Assembly: GCA_032718475.1 (NCBI GenBank)
Contig: JAUCBJ010006134.1
Location: forward strand, 1-21,273
Length of the DNA: 21,273 nucleotides
Reading direction: 5' to 3'
Origin: Nemertoderma westbladi
Lineage: Eukaryota; Xenacoelomorpha; Nemertodermatida; Nemertodermatidae
In this document: positions 8,567 through 17,983 of the stretch, piece by piece
Position numbering within the stretch: the first letter of the stretch is position 1
Layout of the letters: every line of letters starts with the position of its first letter
Position numbers and translations under genes: made by a program
Notes under the pieces: generated by a model
Databases searched by the model: none
Seen by the model: the letters and a program-made list of their open reading frames with translations, nothing else
What the model was told of the DNA's origin: nothing

Positions 8567-8975
8567 TATCTGCAACATACTGTACATAAGCATTCAGTAG
8601 GAGGCGTTGTACGAAATGGAAGCCAAGATTCTTAAACCAGGCATGACTTCGTTTAGTAGCACTGCAGCTCGCTATGTATTGGTCCATCCTATCTACGCTG
8701 TCCATAAACATGTTGTAGAATTCAATAGGTTCAGGTTTTTTGTAGTCGATCTTATCACCGCCCTTTATTACTCGAGATTTCGGTACCTCGGTGGCTTTAT
8801 CTATTGTGGAGATTAAGTGGACTAATCGTTTATCACAATACTTGATTATGAGTGTCCCACTGTCGTCAGACCTTACATAGGCTGAAGAAATCGGTTCCAT
8901 AGATATTTTCACTGGCGGAACACCTCTATTCGATTTTATTGTGCTACGCATACCGGTATTCCTGGTACTCAGATA
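8567..8975 (-). pseudogene. piggyBac transposase middle/C-terminal fragment
   Basis: Minus-strand frame from 8975 to about 8567. Landmarks in order are Asn-Arg-Gly-Val-Pro-Pro, Cys-Asp-Lys-Arg-Leu-Val, Ile-Ser-Thr, Lys-Pro-Glu-Pro-Ile-Glu-Phe-Tyr-Asn, Met-Asp-Ser-Val-Asp-Arg-Met-Asp-Gln-Tyr, and Trp-Phe-Lys-Asn...Leu-Leu-Asn-Ala-Tyr-Val. The Tyr-Asn-x-x-Met-x-x-Val-Asp-x-x-Asp-Gln block is the signature of the last catalytic region of the piggyBac DDD transposase. The upstream edge touches the 3' end of LINE-A and the downstream edge touches LINE-C. Compared with the family, about 35-40 residues containing the middle catalytic Asp region are missing between this piece and 11345-12027. Confidence 0.8.
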
Positions 8976-11290
8976 CTACTACTAGGATCGGCATGCTGCA
9001 TTGCAGCTGCATTTTTAAGAATGCTGTGCCGGCTTATCGACAAAATTGCACCGCCACAACTCCCTATCACCCATGACGTTTGCTAGATCATCCGCATCTT
9101 CAAGGCCAGTGTCCTTTAAGATGCGTCTCAAGAAAGTCATGGGCTGTCCACCATGCTTATTCACTCCATGAGGCTGCCAAAGTACAAGATTATGCACTGG
9201 CTGGTCCTCACGGCGAAAGCAATGTCCTGCAAAGCAGAGGCGATTTTGTTCTAGTGTCAAGCTTGGGGGAACCAATGAGACACCTCCAATGTTATATAGT
9301 GTCTCGTTGGAGATGTGTGCATTGTACTTGACACAATGAACCCGGCGTAGCATTCTTGTGAATGTGCCATCCAGAGATTTGGTGTCCTCAGCAGTTAGAG
9401 CCCAGCATGGACTCCCATAGAGGAGTACTGGAACTACTGCTGCTCTAAATAATCGGACCTTAAGTTTCCGATTAATTCTCGGTGACTTCCAAATCCTGGA
9501 AAGCCTATTCAAGGCTGCCCATGCCTTTCCCTTACGTATTCGAAGGTCCTCACCTGAATTCCGGATCCATGATCCCAGGTAACAGAAGTCATCCACATGC
9601 TCAAGCATACCATATTTTGAGCTTATGCTCATCCGATCAGAGACTTGCTGAGGACTTTCAAAGTTAACTGTCAAAATTTTGGTCTTTCTGGAGTTAATAA
9701 AAAGACCAACACTAGAAGCAGCATGTTCTAATGAGCTGAGGTGCCGTTGGACTCCCTCTAGTGATTCTGAGAGTACTCCTAAGTCATCAGCAAAGTCTAG
9801 ATCAGTTAGGTACTTGGCAGGATTTCCTCGACTTCTGGAGCCAGTAGGTGGAGTTATCATCACCCCATCATCATTATGATGATCTAAGGACATGCGTAGA
9901 ACATAGTCAACAACAATTATGAACAAGAATGGTGCAAGTGTGTCTCCCTGGAGGACGCCCCATAACACTTCAAATGGTTCTGTGTCACCGTCAACAGTAG
10001 ACACAAATGTTGTCGAACCATCGTATACTGATCTGATTGCTGCAATAATTTCATCAGGAATCCCATATAATGAAAGTATGCTGAACATACGTGAGCGAGA
10101 GACTGAATCAAAGGCCTTGAAGAAGTCAACAAAGATAACAGCCAGATGCCTGTCTTTCTTTTTTGATAACTCTTCAATTATCCTTCTAAGTGCCAAAATG
10201 GGCTCCATGGTCCCACGACCTTTATGGAACCCATTCTGATTTCCACGGAGCAGTCTCTCAATGGGATCCCTGATGCGATTTAATATAATTCTATTGTATA
10301 GCTTTGCAGCAATCGAGATCAATGAGATTCCCCGAAAAGAACCATAGAGTGTTAGGTTGCCCTTCTTGGGAACTGGCACCAACTTATTTGTTTTCATTTC
10401 TTGTGGGACTCTTGTTGTTCGGTACATGTCCACTATGATGGGATAGATGAGCTTTAAACACTCAGGTATTTTAAAGACCTCAGGGGGAACACCATCTACT
10501 CGGCACGATTGGTCTTAATGCTCTTTGCAGCAGCCTTCACTTCTGCAAAGGAGATATCGCCAATGGGAATATCTGGGAGTACAGACTCAGACACTTTTAC
10601 TTCTATAAAGTTATCAGGCAATACCCTGTCATTATTGAGGAGCTTTTCAAAGTGGGCCTTCCAACCATTGAGGCAATCGGCTGGTGATTCAGCCTTAACC
10701 TTGGTGGTTGGTTGGCTTTTTCGACCAGTAAGCAAGTTGATCGATCTCCATGCCTGGGATGATTGCCTGCTGTCGTCAGCATCATTGATGGCATCAACCT
10801 GTTGGTTTATTAGCTCCTGTAAATTAACAGAGTACTGCCTGTTCAGGGACCTAGATGCAGCCTTAACTGCATTCTTGGCCGCTGTAGTCTGTTTGAGTCG
10901 GGACTCTTGCTGCGCCTTGTAGAGGTCATTTTGGCACTTCTGAATTTTGTTGTCAGTCCAGGAGGCCCGTTTCCTGTTTCGAGGGTATACAGGAACTGTT
11001 TCTGCAGCTGCTAACTTAACTGCCTCTGTGAAGGCAGTATAGCCCTCACAGTGATCTGCCGCCTCAGAGGCAAGAGCCTCATACCTGTTGCTCAACTGTA
11101 GTGTGAAGCTGGATCTCACACTTGGCTGTTGCAACAGAGAGGACCAGCCATGCCGCGGCAAGGCAGATTTCGTTGTTCTGCTAGCACGCAGACTAAGTCT
11201 TACCTTGGCCACAATAAGGCGGTGATCACTGGAGAAGGGTCGTAGTGTAAATGCATTACAGTCTTGTATAGAGCTCCTGTATTTCCTCAT
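8976..11290 (-). mobile_element. LINE-A: 5'-truncated non-LTR retrotransposon in piggyBac
   Basis: The 3' end (low coordinates) has a short 3' UTR of about 40 bp after the RT stop, closing with a (TAG)3-type trinucleotide tail. An almost identical 3' end occurs in the copy at 17141-17971. The 5' end falls near 11290, inside the endonuclease domain, so most of the element is missing. It interrupts the piggyBac frame. A 17-bp direct repeat with a 29-bp period (11294-11310 and 11323-11339) sits at the 5' junction, and no clean target duplication is found. Confidence 0.8.
9015..11290 (-). pseudogene. LINE-A endonuclease-end / reverse transcriptase ORF
   Basis: Reading on the minus strand: the fragment opens inside the endonuclease with Arg-Pro-Phe-Ser-Ser-Asp-His-Arg-Leu (the Ser-Asp-His motif). 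A linker of about 240 residues follows to about 10500. After one frameshift near 10500 an RT frame runs to the stop at 9015-9017 with no internal stop. RT motifs are Phe-Val-Asp-Phe-x-Lys-Ala-Phe-Asp-Ser-Val (A), Gly-Val-Leu-Gly-Asp-type motif B (Gly-Val-Leu-Gln-Gly-Asp-Thr-Leu-Ala-Pro) and Asp-Phe-Ala-Asp-Asp (C), so the catalytic aspartates are present. After the RT come Tyr-Leu-Gly-Ser-Trp-Ile, Ile-Trp-Lys-Ser, Leu-Leu-Tyr-Gly and Phe-Ala-Gly-His-Cys-x-Arg. The clade is not resolved; RTE- and I-like groups are both possible. The protein would prime reverse transcription at nicked DNA, but this copy lacks a complete endonuclease. Confidence 0.85.
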
Positions 11291-11421
11291 TTGATACGCA
11301 ACATGCATTTTTACGCGCAACAATACGCAACATACATTTGCGCTCATTGGATACACAACAACAGATTCACTTTTAGAAAGAAGAGCACAGTCTGGTTCAA
11401 CTGGAGAAATATTTGACGTAA

Positions 11422-11445
11422 CCCCCCCCCCCCCCCCCCCCCCCC
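11422..11445 (+). repeat. Poly(C) tract, 24 nt, inside piggyBac coding
   Basis: 24 uninterrupted C on the plus strand. It interrupts the transposase between the conserved Gly-Tyr block and the Lys-Ser-Glu-Ser-Val-Val block and forces a frame change, so it was inserted or expanded after the gene lost function. Confidence 0.9.
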
Positions 11446-11533
11446 GTAGTAAACTTCCACCCGGCAACAGTAACCTGTAGCATCACAAAGCATAAATGTC
11501 TTTATTCCAAACCTGGCCCTCTTTATCTTGATA

Positions 11534-11601
11534 TTTTGCTTGAAATGAAGACGACCCTTGTATAATAACAGAGTTTTGCTTGAAATGAAGACGACCCTTG
11601 T
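11534..11601. repeat. 40-bp tandem duplication in piggyBac
   Basis: A 28-bp sequence beginning TTTTGCTTGAAATGAAG occurs at 11534-11561 and again at 11574-11601. The repeat period is 40 bp including the spacer. Confidence 0.9.
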
Positions 11602-12027
11602 AAGTAACAAAGTTTCATCAATTGAAAGTTCTTTCGTGGGGATATAAAGAGAAACGAGTTCGTGAAATAATTCAATTAAATCCGAGATTCGTGTTGACTT
11701 ATTCGATGTAATTGTATTGTCAGGATTCGAAAAACTCAAGAACCTCAATATTGACAATATGAATAAATAGCGGTCCCGCCCCATGCACATCCCAAAGTAC
11801 ATTGTCTACATTACAAGTTCTGTACTCCAATAAGTTTGAATAGTGAGTTTCTTTATAATACCTATAAGTAGTGTCAGGCTGATGACTGTCTTCATCTCCT
11901 GCAATGTTACATTCTTTCCTTTCAGTTGAGGTTTTTTCTCCCGTTGCTTAGCGATTCTTCCATTCGTGAAGTGAACCAGTAATTCAAACAGTTTATCGGG
12001 TAGGTGTACCACATTTAGGTAGCACAT

Positions 12028-12500
12028 GTTTTTTCATTCAGTCCAGATTCCACCGGCGGTTGAATTGATCCAATTATCGGTTAAATATCATTATAGCGGT
12101 AATTACATGAAACACGGCAACGTTGGTTTATTGCCTCTATGTATACTAGCCTCAATGTGAGCAGGGCCTCATTACCGCCTGACTCGGATTGCTATCAGCT
12201 GAGATTAACAGGTTGCCAGGCAACATGCCAAAACAATACTGTTTAAAGTGGGTATAGCTGCTTTTTTATGTTTACATTACCGGTAGGCTACCGTATGGAC
12301 ACACAATTCTGCATACAGCTATATATAAAATAATATTTATTAAATATTTTTTATTAATAATTTATTAATTTCAATTAAAGCAAATAATAAAATAATTATT
12401 CTAGTAAAAAGTCTTGTTCAGCTCAATTAGCTGAGGCTTCATTCAAGCCCTGTATTATTTAGTTATATTCTGTGATTGGTTTCAGTTTCAGTATTGTACT
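12028..12500. other. No gene seen between piggyBac and hAT
   Basis: Should contain the 5' flank of the minus-strand piggyBac gene and the 5' flank of the plus-strand hAT gene. I could not recognise TTAA-flanked piggyBac ends or hAT terminal repeats. 12320-12420 is extremely AT-rich. Confidence 0.45.
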
Positions 12501-12575
12501 GTATTTAACTTGGACATAGTTATATTTGATACTTATCAAAGTCTTTTCTTCATTTTTCTCATTTTCTTTACAAAG

Positions 12576-14133
12576 CGTAAAGTTGGCGGCAATGTCAGTG
12601 ATGTTGTCATTCCCGAGAAACGATCGAGGCCACATAGTAATCAACCGTCTTGCCTGTCATCATCATTGCATATGGATAGCAGCACAACGACTGCACATTC
12701 AGCCAGTAGTTCGGCGACGAATTCCACTACATGTTCAGCTATGTTTTCTACCACAAGTTCGGCCACGACTTCCACTACAAGTTCAACTCTCACAGATTAT
12801 GTTGATGCCATAAACATTAGTGCTAAACCGAATCAACCCGATGTGGCTAATATTCCTGCACAACTACTTACAGGAAGGAAGTTATACTTCCAAAGGAAGT
12901 GGTTTGAACAGTTTACATGGATTCATTATGTTGACCAAATAAAGAAAGTCGTGTGTTTTAGTTGTGCCATGGCTTCCCAAAACAATTTATTAGATCTTGC
13001 TAATCAGAAAGAACTGGCTTTTATATCTTCTGGATTTGATAATTGGAAGAAAGCTCAGGAAAAATTTAAGATACATCAAAACTCTGAGACACACCGTTTC
13101 GCCATTACTCAACTTGCTGCTTTAAAACAACCCACTATTGATGCGCAAATATGTAGTTCTGCTAGAGCTAATCAATTGTTAGCAAGGAAGTGTTTTCACA
13201 AATTGTTTCAATCAACAAGGTTTCTGCTGCGCCAAGGCTTAGCTTTTCATGGACACGAAGAAGAAGAAGGAATTTACATCCAGCTGCTTAACTTGCTAAA
13301 AGGGTATGACGGCGAACTAAGTACATATCTAAATCGCCCCACAAGTTTCACATCACATCAAGCTCAGGAAGAAATGATGAGAATGTTTAGCCATGATATT
13401 CTGCATCAAATTGTAGCGAAAATCAGCAATAATGGACAGTTTGCAGTAATAGTAGATGGTACTCGTGATATAAGTGGCAAAGAGCAAGAATCAATTTGTA
13501 TTCGACATGTTGATAGTGATCTTGTTGTTCATGAGGATTTTATTGGAATGTATGAGCTAACTAGCACAACTGGCGAATCTATTGCGAATATGGTGTTAGA
13601 TGTACTAATTCGACTTCCTGATATTTCTTTGGAAAATTTGAGAGCTCAAACATATGATGGGGCAGCAAACATGGCCGGATTATACAATGGATGCCAAGCC
13701 AAGATTAAGGAGAAGCAACCACTTGCTTTACCTTTCCACTGTGGTGCTCACAGTTCAAACCTCATTGTGCAACATTCTGTAGAGAATTGTCCTCTCATCA
13801 GGGATGCAGTTCAATGGGTTCAAAGCCTTGGTTCGCTAAAAAGGAAATCTGGAAAATTTAATATCCTTCTGAGATCAGTAGCTGAAGAATCCACAGGAGA
13901 ATCACATTCAATACACCCCTCTGCATCGACAATCAAACCGCTCTGCCCCACAAGATGGTTAACCCCTGCAATAAAGTCGGTCTTGGATAATTATTCTATC
14001 GTACTTGACAGTCTGGAAGAAATGGGTCAAAGTGGGGCATCTACCCTCTGATCCCTCTGATTGTTAACGAACTGCAGAGGTTGAGAACAGCAGAGGCATT
14101 CAGCGCGGTTTTCACTGAAGCTAGTGCGAAGCT
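12576..14133 (+). pseudogene. hAT transposase (ZMYM1-like), N-terminal and central part
   Basis: The frame reads through from 12510, but the first 22 codons are hydrophobic and unlike the family. A pyrimidine-rich stretch ending ACAAAG at 12575 is a plausible splice acceptor, so the exon probably starts at 12576. A Ser/Thr-rich linker (about residues 25-70) is followed by Arg-Lys-x-Tyr-Phe-Gln-x-x-Trp-Phe and Val-Cys-Phe-x-Cys-Ala, the TTF-type zinc-finger region. Next come Ile-Val-Asp-Gly-Thr-Arg-Asp-Ile-Ser (first catalytic Asp), Thr-Tyr-Asp-Gly-Ala-Ala-Asn-Met (second), Cys-Gly-Ala-His-x-x-Asn, and Cys-Pro-Thr-Arg-Trp. The frame stops at 14049-14051 after an apparent internal deletion. A short piece in another frame (14057-14133, Leu-Gln-Arg-Leu-Arg, Ala-Ser-Ala-Lys-Leu) is the next part of the family domain. 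The C-terminus continues at 20325. Related proteins are host-wide in invertebrates. Confidence 0.85.
14129..14133 (+). other. Candidate 5-bp target duplication, left copy (AAGCT)
   Basis: AAGCT closes the left hAT fragment (codons for Ala-Lys-Leu). It recurs at 20325-20329, where the C-terminal fragment opens (Lys-Leu-Glu-Glu-Leu). Joining the two at this word restores one hAT frame. Five bases is short, so this remains a candidate. Confidence 0.5.
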
Positions 14134-14139
14134 TCTGGC

Positions 14140-14500
14140 CCAATGTAAACCGCCCCAGTAGTAGGCTAGTTATTAGATATACTTCAGACATATTTTTGTT
14201 ATTTTGAGCCAAAAGTAAATCGGCCCAGTAGACTGACTAGCTGGATATATTATATTTTATTTTTTTTAGCTTATTTTGAGCCTAAAGCTAATGAAATCGA
14301 CCCAGTGCGCTAATATATATTCTGGAGATATTTTATATTTTTTGGGTCATTGAAGTAAATCGGCCTAGTAGACTAGTAGTTATATTATTATTTTATTTTT
14401 TAGTTTATTTTTGAGCAAAGCTAAAATATTCTTTATTTTTTTGGTCGCTAAAGTAAATCGGCCCAGTGGGCTAATATATATCCCGGTGATATATTATATA
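14140..14500 (+). repeat. Five diverged repeat units near the 5' end of LINE-B
   Basis: A word like AAGTAAATCGGCCCAGTAG, usually followed by a CTAATATATAT or GACTAGTAG block and a T-rich TATTTTATTTTTT stretch, starts near 14145, 14212, 14289, 14353 and 14451. Spacing varies from about 60 to 100 bp. Position at the 5' end of a LINE suggests promoter-type 5' UTR monomers. The alternative is hAT subterminal repeats, if the LINE starts later. Confidence 0.6.
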
Positions 14501-14670
14501 TTGCTAGTAATAGAATAAAATTCGGACCTACCGGCAACCTAAACCTAAGTTTGTACTACCAGCCTAATATAGATTTTTGTGCAACTGTGCAATAGTATCT
14601 GATGGTCTCTGGTGACCAACTGTAAACTGTTCTATCCCCCCAACCCCCCCCCCCCCCCCCTTTCTCCATC
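14501..14670. other. Spacer with C6 and C17 runs
   Basis: Holds C runs at 14636-14641 and 14644-14660, ending 10 bp before the candidate ATG of the LINE-B ORF. No other feature seen. Confidence 0.7.
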
Positions 14671-14844
14671 ATGTCCAATTGCCATTCTACCTGTGCCTTT
14701 TGTTTTTCTTTTGTTATTTCATCAGAACCCCATTTTTGTTGCACCTTGTGTGAATTAACTTTTCATCTCCCTTGCGGCTCGCACCTAACACAATCCGAAT
14801 TTACAAACCAAAATTACGCGACACACCTATGCATTTTCTGCCAA
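14671..14844 (+). other. PHD-type zinc finger domain of LINE-B
   Basis: Cys-Ala-Phe-Cys and Cys-Thr-Leu-Cys-(4)-His-Leu-Pro-Cys, closing with Cys-Ile-Phe-Cys, give a Cys4-His-Cys3-like pattern in about 55 residues before the endonuclease. Fingers of this kind are known ahead of the endonuclease in some CR1/L2-type LINEs. The frame then shifts once before the endonuclease. Confidence 0.6.
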
Positions 14845-17128
14845 TGACGAAGAAATTTTTACCAGTAAATGTTTTAATCAGTCAAATGAAGCCCCATCTG
14901 ATTCGGAATCTCATCACCTTAATCAGATCTTCACCAATATAGACCCGGATCAAAACTTATCAAATATATCCTTTGACAAAGGTTCATACACTCCCCAAAA
15001 TTTTCAAACCGATTTTGCGGACTCAAAAAAGCAATCCTTTTCAGTTTTCCACCTAAATTGTTTTAGCTTATCTTTTAATTTTGACGCAATAAATCTCTTT
15101 TTAAAAAGTTTAAATTACAAATTTGAAGTTCTGACATTCACCGAAACATTTTTCAACGAAGATACTCCTCTCCATTTTTTTAAAATTGATGGTTACCATC
15201 TTCCAATTGTTCATAACCGATCAACAGGTAATTCTAGACGTGGAGGAACCGCCATTTATGTTAGTGAATCTCTAGAGGTGTCTGAATGTGCAGAGTTCCA
15301 AATCCCTGGTCTCGAAAACTCATGGATAAAAATTGCCCGCCCGCGTTCAAAATCTCTTGTTATTGGCACCATCTACCGCACAGACTCCGTTACACCCACC
15401 GACTACATCACTCTACTGGACTCTACTTTAACCAAACTAACAGAAAAGAACCTAAACACCATTATTACGGGAGATATCAATATTGACCTACTGAAAACGA
15501 ACAACAACCAAATACAGAAAAGTTATATAAACCTTCTTAACTCTTACGGGTACATACAGCTTATAAACCATGCCACTCGAATTGACCCAAAACGTAACTC
15601 AGAAACACTGATAGACCACATAATTACCAATATAACCACCTCAGTTTCCAATGCGGGTACTTTTAACTGTAAAATAGGTAATTCAGATCACCACGCAACA
15701 TTTATCATTTTACAAAAATTTAGCTGTATTTTCAATGAACCTAAACCAGCCACACTTTCGACTATTCAAAACTTGACGAATCTTCTTTCCTTCGTGACAT
15801 TAATAAACCCTCCAACTGGTCCTACACCGATAAATCAATACCCATCACCTCAAAGTTTGACTGTTTTTACGATAATCTCACCAACATTTGCTCCTCTCAT
15901 ATCCCTTCAAAATCATATACACACAAAACTCGGCCCCTCAAAGCATGGATCACTGAAAGTCTACTCAAAATCAATCAGAACTAAAGACAAATTATATAGG
16001 AACTATTTAAAAAACCGAACTGAAACCAACCGTAATTGTTTTACCGATTATCGTAATCATCTCACAAAAACCTTAAAAATTGCCGAAAAAAATATTATTC
16101 GCAACAATTTAATAACAACATTACAAATTCCCGCAAAACTTGGTCGATAATTAATACTGTACTCCACAAAACAACTTCTAAATCATCACCCAAAAAACTT
16201 ATTATAAAAACAAATACCTCCGCACAAATTGTATCAGACCCAACCCAAATTACAGAAATATTCAACGAACACTTTTCAACCATTGGAACTAAACTCCAAA
16301 GTACCTTACCGACTTGCACACCCCGATCCCCCCGACGCCATATTTCAAATACTAGGGTGAACTCTTTTACATTAACAGAAACATCTCCAATAGAATTACA
16401 ATACCGAATCCTCAACCTCAAATTAAACTGCACTTCTAACGATCCGTTCCCCACCAAACTACTCGGACTTGCTGCCAAACCACTTTCCCAACACCTGTGC
16501 TACTTATTCAACCTTTCAATAAAGTACGGCTTTTATCCCGATTCATTAAAAATTGCTAAAGTTATACCACTATTCAAATCAGATGATCCTACAGACCCGA
16601 ATAATTACCGTCCTATATCGTTACTACCAATACTAAGCAAAATTCTAGAACAATTAATTAATGAACAACTACAATCCTACTTAAACAAATACTCCATAAT
16701 TACAGAATCCCAATACGGCTTTAGACCAAAAACAACCACCTCTCACGCACTACTATCTATAACGGAAAAAATATACTCTATGTTTGATTGCCATCATTCA
16801 ACATGCGCCTTATACATTGACCTTAAAAAGGCCTTTGATACCATAGACCACAAAATCCTTATTAATAAGCTTGAGACCTATGGTATCAGAGGCCTACCCC
16901 TTCAACTTATTTCTAGTTTCCTCTCTAATCGCAAACAATTTGTCTCCATCGACGGCATTAATTCAACTTTATTACCTCTCATTTGTGGTGTCCCCCAGGG
17001 ATCGGTCCTCTCTCCCATACTATTTCTAATTTTTATTAATGGCTTACCCAAAGCAACAAACTTACTTTGTACACTTTTCGCTGACGACACAACTCTACTC
17101 AACTCACATCGTGATATCCACTCATTAA

Positions 17129-17140
17129 TATCTAGTACAA
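17129..17140 (+). other. 12-bp target-site duplication, left copy
   Basis: TATCTAGTACAA is the last host sequence before LINE-A copy 2 and is repeated exactly at 17972-17983. Removing one copy and the insert restores the LINE-B reading frame (Ile-Ser-Ser-Thr-Asn-Ser-Glu-Leu). Confidence 0.92.
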
Positions 17141-17971
17141 CTAACTAATCTAGACTTTGCTGATGACTTAGGAGTACTCTCAGAATCACTAGAGGGAGCC
17201 CAACGGCTCCTCAGCTCATTAGAACATGCTGCTTCTAGTGTTGGTCTTTTTATTAACTCCAGAAAGACCAAAATTTTGACAGTTAACTTTGAAAGTCCTC
17301 AGCAAGTCTCTGATCGGATGAGCATAAGCTCAAAAGATGGTATGCTTGAGCATGTGGATGACTTCTGTTACCTGGGATCATGGAGCCGGAAGTCAGGTGA
17401 GGACCTTTGAATACGTAAGGGAAAGGCATGGGCAGCCTTGAATAGGCTTTCCAGGATTTGGAAGTCACCGAGAATTAATTGGAAACTTAAGGTCCGGTTA
17501 TTTAGAGCAGTAGTAGTTCCAGTACTCCTCTATGGGAGTCCATGCTGGGCTCTAACTGCTGAGGACACCAAATCTCTGGATGGCACATTCACAAGAATGC
17601 TACGCCGGGTTCATTGTGTCAAGTACAATGCACACATCTCCAACCAGACACTATATAACATTGGAGGTGTCTCATTGGTTCCCCCAAGCTTGACACTAGA
17701 ACAAAATCGCCTCCGCTTTGCAGGACATTGCTTTCGCCGTGAGGACCAGCCAGTGCATAATCTTGTACTTTGGCAGCCTCATGGAGTGAATAAGCATGGT
17801 GGACAGCCCATGACTTTCTTGAGACGCATCTTAAAGGACACTGGCCTTGAAGATGCGGATGATCTAGCAAATGTCATGGGTGATATGGAGTTGTGGCGGT
17901 GCAATTTTGTCGATAAGCCGGCACAGCATTCTTAAAAATGCAGCTGCAATGCAGCATGCCGATCCTAGTAG
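17141..17971 (+). mobile_element. LINE-A copy 2: 831-bp 5'-truncated insertion in LINE-B
   Basis: Starts inside the RT (Leu-Thr-Asn-Leu-Asp-Phe-Ala-Asp-Asp, motif C) and runs to the element's 3' end. It is near-identical to LINE-A at 8976-9810 read on the opposite strand, differing at scattered bases only. One substitution makes a stop (TGA at 17408-17410), splitting the frame; the rest is open to the stop at 17933-17935. It shares the same 36-bp 3' UTR closing GATCCTAGTAG. Same orientation as LINE-B, with a perfect 12-bp target duplication, so this is a textbook target-primed insertion. Confidence 0.93.
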
Positions 17972-17983
17972 TATCTAGTACAA
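17972..17983 (+). other. 12-bp target-site duplication, right copy
   Basis: Exact second copy of TATCTAGTACAA, directly after the LINE-A trinucleotide tail and directly before the rest of the LINE-B ORF. Confidence 0.92.

Larger units (their letters stand above)
11345..12027 (-). pseudogene. piggyBac transposase N-terminal half
   Basis: Minus-strand translation from the ATG at 12027 shows the early family region (Pro-Asp-Lys-Leu-Phe-Glu-Leu, Tyr-Trp-Ser-Thr), one in-frame stop at 11806-11808, and then Arg-Asp-Arg-Tyr, Leu-Arg-Phe-Leu-Ser-Phe-Ser-Asn-Pro-Asp, Ser-Ile-Asp-Glu (first catalytic Asp), Tyr-Lys-Gly-Arg-Leu-His-Phe-Lys-Gln, Arg-Ala-Arg-Phe-Gly-Ile-Lys and Cys-Asp-Ala-Thr-Gly-Tyr. 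A 40-bp tandem duplication (11534-11561 / 11574-11601) adds about 14 residues between Ser-Ile-Asp-Glu and Lys-Gly-Arg-Leu. A run of 24 C (11422-11445) encodes poly-Gly and shifts the frame, after which Leu-Ser-Lys-Ser-Glu-Ser-Val-Val-Val (family-like) continues to about 11345. The coding then stops at the LINE-A junction. It is inactive. Confidence 0.85.

Noticed and set aside
9080-9331. Plus-strand ORFs across 8158-10922
   Set aside because: They are antisense shadows of the minus-strand LINE and piggyBac frames.
10051-10057. TCATCAG in the LINE-A RT
   Set aside because: No matching helix II or GAAA; coding sequence.
12510-12575. The first ATG of the long hAT frame as the true start
   Set aside because: The 22 codons before 12576 are hydrophobic, unlike the family, and end in a splice-acceptor-like sequence.
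13795-13801. TCATCAG (reverse of the hammerhead CTGATGA core) in hAT coding
   Set aside because: No GAAA core or flanking pairing at hammerhead spacing; it is codon sequence of the transposase.
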